Assembly (NCBI GenBank): GCA_964388245.1
Contig: CAYLZH010000208.1
Span: 1 to 9,284, forward strand
Direction: 5' to 3'
Length of the DNA: 9,284 bases
Origin: JAIOYV01 sp964388245
Lineage (GTDB): Bacteria > Bacteroidota > Bacteroidia > Bacteroidales > M50B96
Both the position numbers and the translations under genes were made by a program. The notes under the pieces are model-generated. The model had not been told where the DNA came from. It saw nothing but the letters and a program-made list of their open reading frames with translations, and ran no database searches. The first letter of the stretch is position 1; each line of letters opens with the position of its first letter. This document shows, piece by piece, positions 6,726-9,284 of this stretch.

Positions 6726-8951
6726 ATGAAAAAAAATATCATTTGTTTTATAAGTTTAATTCTGAGTGCTACTTTTCTTAATGCACAGGATCCTCAATTG
6801 GATTGGGCGCTTGGAATTGGTGGAACAAGTACAGACATTGGGAATTGTTGCGTTTCAGATAACAATGGAAATATTTATGCAGCCGGTTTTTTTCAGGCAA
6901 CTGTTGATTTTGATCCCGGCGTTGGAGTTTATAATCTTACATCGAATGGCATACAAGATATGTTTATTTCAAAGATTAGCCCATCAGGAAACCTGATATG
7001 GGCAAAAAGCATTGGAGGAATCAGGAATGATGGTGTCGAATCGATAAAATTGGATGCTGATGGAAATATCTACACGACCGGGATTTATAGATATACAGCC
7101 GATTTTGATCCGGGCGGTGGTACCTATAATCTATATTCGAATGGAAATAACCACCTGTTTATTTTAAAATTAGATAGTGCAGGAAATTTTGAATGGGCAA
7201 AAAGTGTAGGATCCACCGACACCCTGGAGCATGTAAATGGAATGTCGATCGATTTAGATACGGCAGGAAACATTTATACTACAGGATATTTTAACGGAAC
7301 TGCCGATTTCGATCCCGGCAGTGGTATCTTTAACCTTAGCACTGGTTTGAAGCAGGATATATTTATATTAAAACTGGATGCTAATGGAAATTTTATTTGG
7401 TGCAGGCAAATTGGAAGTACTGATCATGACCAATCCAAATCAATTGTAAGCGATGACTCAGGAAATTGTTACATTACAGGATATTTCCACGAAACAGTCG
7501 ATTTTGATCCGGGGAGTGGTATATATAACCTTACATCAAATGGTGGGCAGGACATTTTTTTCTTGAAAATTGATGCATCAGGAAATTTTCTTTGGGCTAA
7601 AGGTATTGGTAGTTCAGTACATGAGAGTGGTTTAGATTTGGCCATCAATCCAAATGGGAGTGTTATATTTACAGGACATTTTCAGGGAACTGTAAATTTT
7701 AATCCCGGAGGAAGTACGTTCAATCTTAGCTCTAATGGTTTTGGGGATATTTTTATTGCAAAATACAACCAGAACGGAAATTTTATCTGGGCAACAAGCA
7801 TGGGTGGAACATGGGACGACGTAGGTGTATCAGTTGATATTGGTATTTCTGATAATATTTATGTAACTGGTTTCTTTCAGGACATAATTGATATTGATCC
7901 CGGAAACGGAGTACATTACTTAAACACTGTGGGTTGGATTGATAAATTTGTTTACAAATCAGATCCGAATGGCAACTTTATTTGGGCAAGCAGCTTCGGT
8001 TCTAATGGATACCTTCCTTTTACAGTTGGAAATGAAATTGAGTTAGATGGAGATAATAATATCTGTGTTGTTGGAAGGTTCGAGGGTACTACTGATTTCG
8101 ACCCGGATACAACTGTTTTCAATTTAACTACAAATGGATCCGGTGATGTGTCAATCTTAAAACTTAAACAATGCCAGACTACATATAATTCAATTGCTGA
8201 ATATGCTTGTGGCCAGTACTTATCACCGAGTGGTAATTATGTATGGACAACATCAGGCAGTTATCTCGATACTATAACTAATTCGGCAGGATGCGACAGC
8301 ATTTTAGAATTTGAACTTACCATTTATGAAAGTATATTTACATCAATAAATGTTATTGAATGTGACAGTTACAACTTCAACGGAACATTGCTCACAACTA
8401 CCGGAATCTATTTTGATACATTAACAAACTTAATTGGGTGCGATAGCATTATCACCCTTAATCTTGCCATTATTGAAGTAGACACAACAGTAACACAATT
8501 TTCATGGGGGCTTACCTCAAATGCCATAGGTGCCGGTTATCAATGGATTGATTGTGGTAACGGATACGTGCCCATTGCCGGTGCCACAGATCAGAGCTTT
8601 GCTCCTTCAATCTGCGGTAGTTTTGGAGTAATTGTAACACAAAATGGATGTATTGATACAAGTGCATGCTACACCTTCGGTGGTGTAGGGTTGGAAGAAC
8701 CAGGAGAAAAATCAGATATTAAAATCTACCCAAATCCGGCAAATGACAAAATATGTATCGAATTAGGTTTTTCTGTGAAAAACGGAACAATTGAACTACT
8801 TAATTCTACCAGTCATAAAGTATTGGAAACCCAAATAGGAAATCAATACAAACATGAGCTCGACCTACTAAGATTACCGGCAGGGGAATATTTTGTGAGA
8901 ATTTCTGAGAATGAAACACAGTTATACGTTTCAAAAATTATAAAGAAATAA
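6726..8951 (+). CDS. Secreted seven-repeat beta-propeller (SBBP-like) protein with type IX secretion sorting domain
   Basis: Numbering here counts from the upstream in-frame ATG at 6714. I prefer the ATG at 6726 (residue 5), since MKKN plus a hydrophobic stretch and a cut at LNA before Gln25 make a standard signal peptide; 6714 would add only four residues. Residues 28-486 contain seven repeats of 65-68 residues, each with a WAxxIG strand, a D/N-rich GNIY loop and a DFDPG motif, as in SBBP beta-propeller repeats. Residues 487-586 hold two further repeats that each end in GCDS plus a hydrophobic strand and carry a Cys near the start. Residues 587-655 are an Ig-like segment with YQW and four cysteines. 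Residues 666-745 are the Por/type IX C-terminal signal: IKIYPNPANDK, a middle strand and LPAGEYFVRI, ending KIIKK. The protein is therefore expected to cross the outer membrane by the type IX system and be released or anchored at the surface, with the tail removed. Its ligand is unknown; adhesion or carbohydrate binding is possible. Confidence 0.9.
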   Translation: MKKNIICFISLILSATFLNAQDPQLDWALGIGGTSTDIGNCCVSDNNGNIYAAGFFQATVDFDPGVGVYNLTSNGIQDMFISKISPSGNLIWAKSIGGIRNDGVESIKLDADGNIYTTGIYRYTADFDPGGGTYNLYSNGNNHLFILKLDSAGNFEWAKSVGSTDTLEHVNGMSIDLDTAGNIYTTGYFNGTADFDPGSGIFNLSTGLKQDIFILKLDANGNFIWCRQIGSTDHDQSKSIVSDDSGNCYITGYFHETVDFDPGSGIYNLTSNGGQDIFFLKIDASGNFLWAKGIGSSVHESGLDLAINPNGSVIFTGHFQGTVNFNPGGSTFNLSSNGFGDIFIAKYNQNGNFIWATSMGGTWDDVGVSVDIGISDNIYVTGFFQDIIDIDPGNGVHYLNTVGWIDKFVYKSDPNGNFIWASSFGSNGYLPFTVGNEIELDGDNNICVVGRFEGTTDFDPDTTVFNLTTNGSGDVSILKLKQCQTTYNSIAEYACGQYLSPSGNYVWTTSGSYLDTITNSAGCDSILEFELTIYESIFTSINVIECDSYNFNGTLLTTTGIYFDTLTNLIGCDSIITLNLAIIEVDTTVTQFSWGLTSNAIGAGYQWIDCGNGYVPIAGATDQSFAPSICGSFGVIVTQNGCIDTSACYTFGGVGLEEPGEKSDIKIYPNPANDKICIELGFSVKNGTIELLNSTSHKVLETQIGNQYKHELDLLRLPAGEYFVRISENETQLYVSKIIKK
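6795..8171 (+). repeat. Seven tandem propeller repeats, about 195-204 bp each
   Basis: The coding repeats can be followed by two markers. Trp of the WA motif is at residues 31, 96, 161, 229, 294, 359 and 424, and the first Asp/Asn of the DFDPG motif is at 65, 130, 198, 263, 328, 393 and 461 (numbering from 6714). Spacing is 65 or 68 residues throughout. Repeats 1-4 are closest to each other. Repeat 5 reads NFNPG, repeat 6 DIDPG and repeat 7 DFDPD, so the last three have drifted. The DNA is less conserved than the protein, which points to an old expansion. Confidence 0.85.
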
Positions 8952-8966
8952 ATACAAACAATTCTG

Positions 8967-9284
8967 CTACTCATTCTTCAATTCAAAGTTTTTTGAAGTA
9001 ATCAGAATATCATTTTGATAGATGTGAAGTTTGTAGGTTCCGGGCTTTCTCTTTCCAGACGAAATAGATATTGATGATTCTACTGTGGACACCTGATTAT
9101 CCGGTGAAATTTCAATCTCTTTAGTGAAAAACTTCCTGCCATCCGGATCGACCCATTTTAGTTCGATATTTTTTAATTTAGTTTTTGTAGTATTCCGTGT
9201 AGTTATAGTAATAAGTGCACGTACACGGTTTCCCTTTTTTATGGTAAATGAATCCCCCTTATCGATCAATTTGCCGGTTTGCTT
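8967..9284 (-). CDS. C-terminal part of an uncharacterised beta-rich protein (5' end outside window)
   Basis: I do not recognise this gene. The frame stays open from the window edge to a TAG at 8967-8969 and gives 105 residues. A TTG at 9269 could serve as a start, but the open frame to the left of it (KQTGK) makes a truncated longer protein more likely. The sequence alternates polar and apolar residues in a way that suggests an Ig-like beta-sandwich: RVRALITITTRN, IELKWVDPDGRKFFTKEIEI, a serine-rich strand, then GTYKLHIYQNDILITSKNFEL. The WVDPDG turn and the GTYKLHIY closing strand resemble accessory sandwich domains that end larger Bacteroidota proteins. No transmembrane segment or catalytic motif is present in the visible part. 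It converges on the propeller gene with 15 bp between stops and no terminator hairpin in the gap. Confidence 0.7.
   Translation of the reverse strand, partial: KQTGKLIDKGDSFTIKKGNRVRALITITTRNTTKTKLKNIELKWVDPDGRKFFTKEIEISPDNQVSTVESSISISSGKRKPGTYKLHIYQNDILITSKNFELKNE

Overview
The window looks like chromosomal DNA of a member of the Bacteroidota. Four things point there: a secreted protein with a type IX secretion (Por) C-terminal sorting domain, a promoter of the TTTG / TAnnTTTG type used by the primary sigma factor of this phylum, a citrate synthase of the mitochondria-like family found in some Bacteroidota, and AT-rich DNA with A-rich rather than Shine-Dalgarno leaders. Nothing in the sequence fixes a genus.

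Layout. At the left edge, on the + strand, is the C-terminal half of nucleoside diphosphate kinase (ndk), closed by an intrinsic terminator at 289-317. A + strand pair follows: trmN6, a tRNA1(Val) A37 N6-methyltransferase, and 7 bp later a 1026-residue ABCG-type ABC transporter that starts at TTG. The transporter carries an N-terminal helical TerB-like region, a small beta-rich region and a very large loop before its last membrane helix. A hairpin with T-runs on both strands (4174-4219) separates it from the convergent gltA (citrate synthase, - strand). gltA has a well-formed promoter at 5709-5740, giving a leader of about 130 nt. Upstream of gltA on the same strand is a 221-residue secreted, probably outer-membrane protein of unknown function. 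A divergent intergenic region (6463-6713) with a near-palindrome leads to a large secreted + strand protein: seven propeller repeats, two cysteine-containing GCDS repeats, an Ig-like segment and a type IX sorting tail. The right edge holds the C-terminal part of a - strand gene that ends 15 bp from the secreted protein's stop.

How the genes relate. ndk, trmN6 and gltA are housekeeping genes for nucleotide balance, tRNA modification and entry to the TCA cycle. Apart from the closely spaced trmN6-transporter pair, neighbours appear to be separate transcription units. I see no tRNA, rRNA, CRISPR array, insertion sequence, phage gene or recognisable defence cassette. The least explained items are the transporter's extra domains, the 221-residue envelope protein and the partial beta-rich protein at the right edge.
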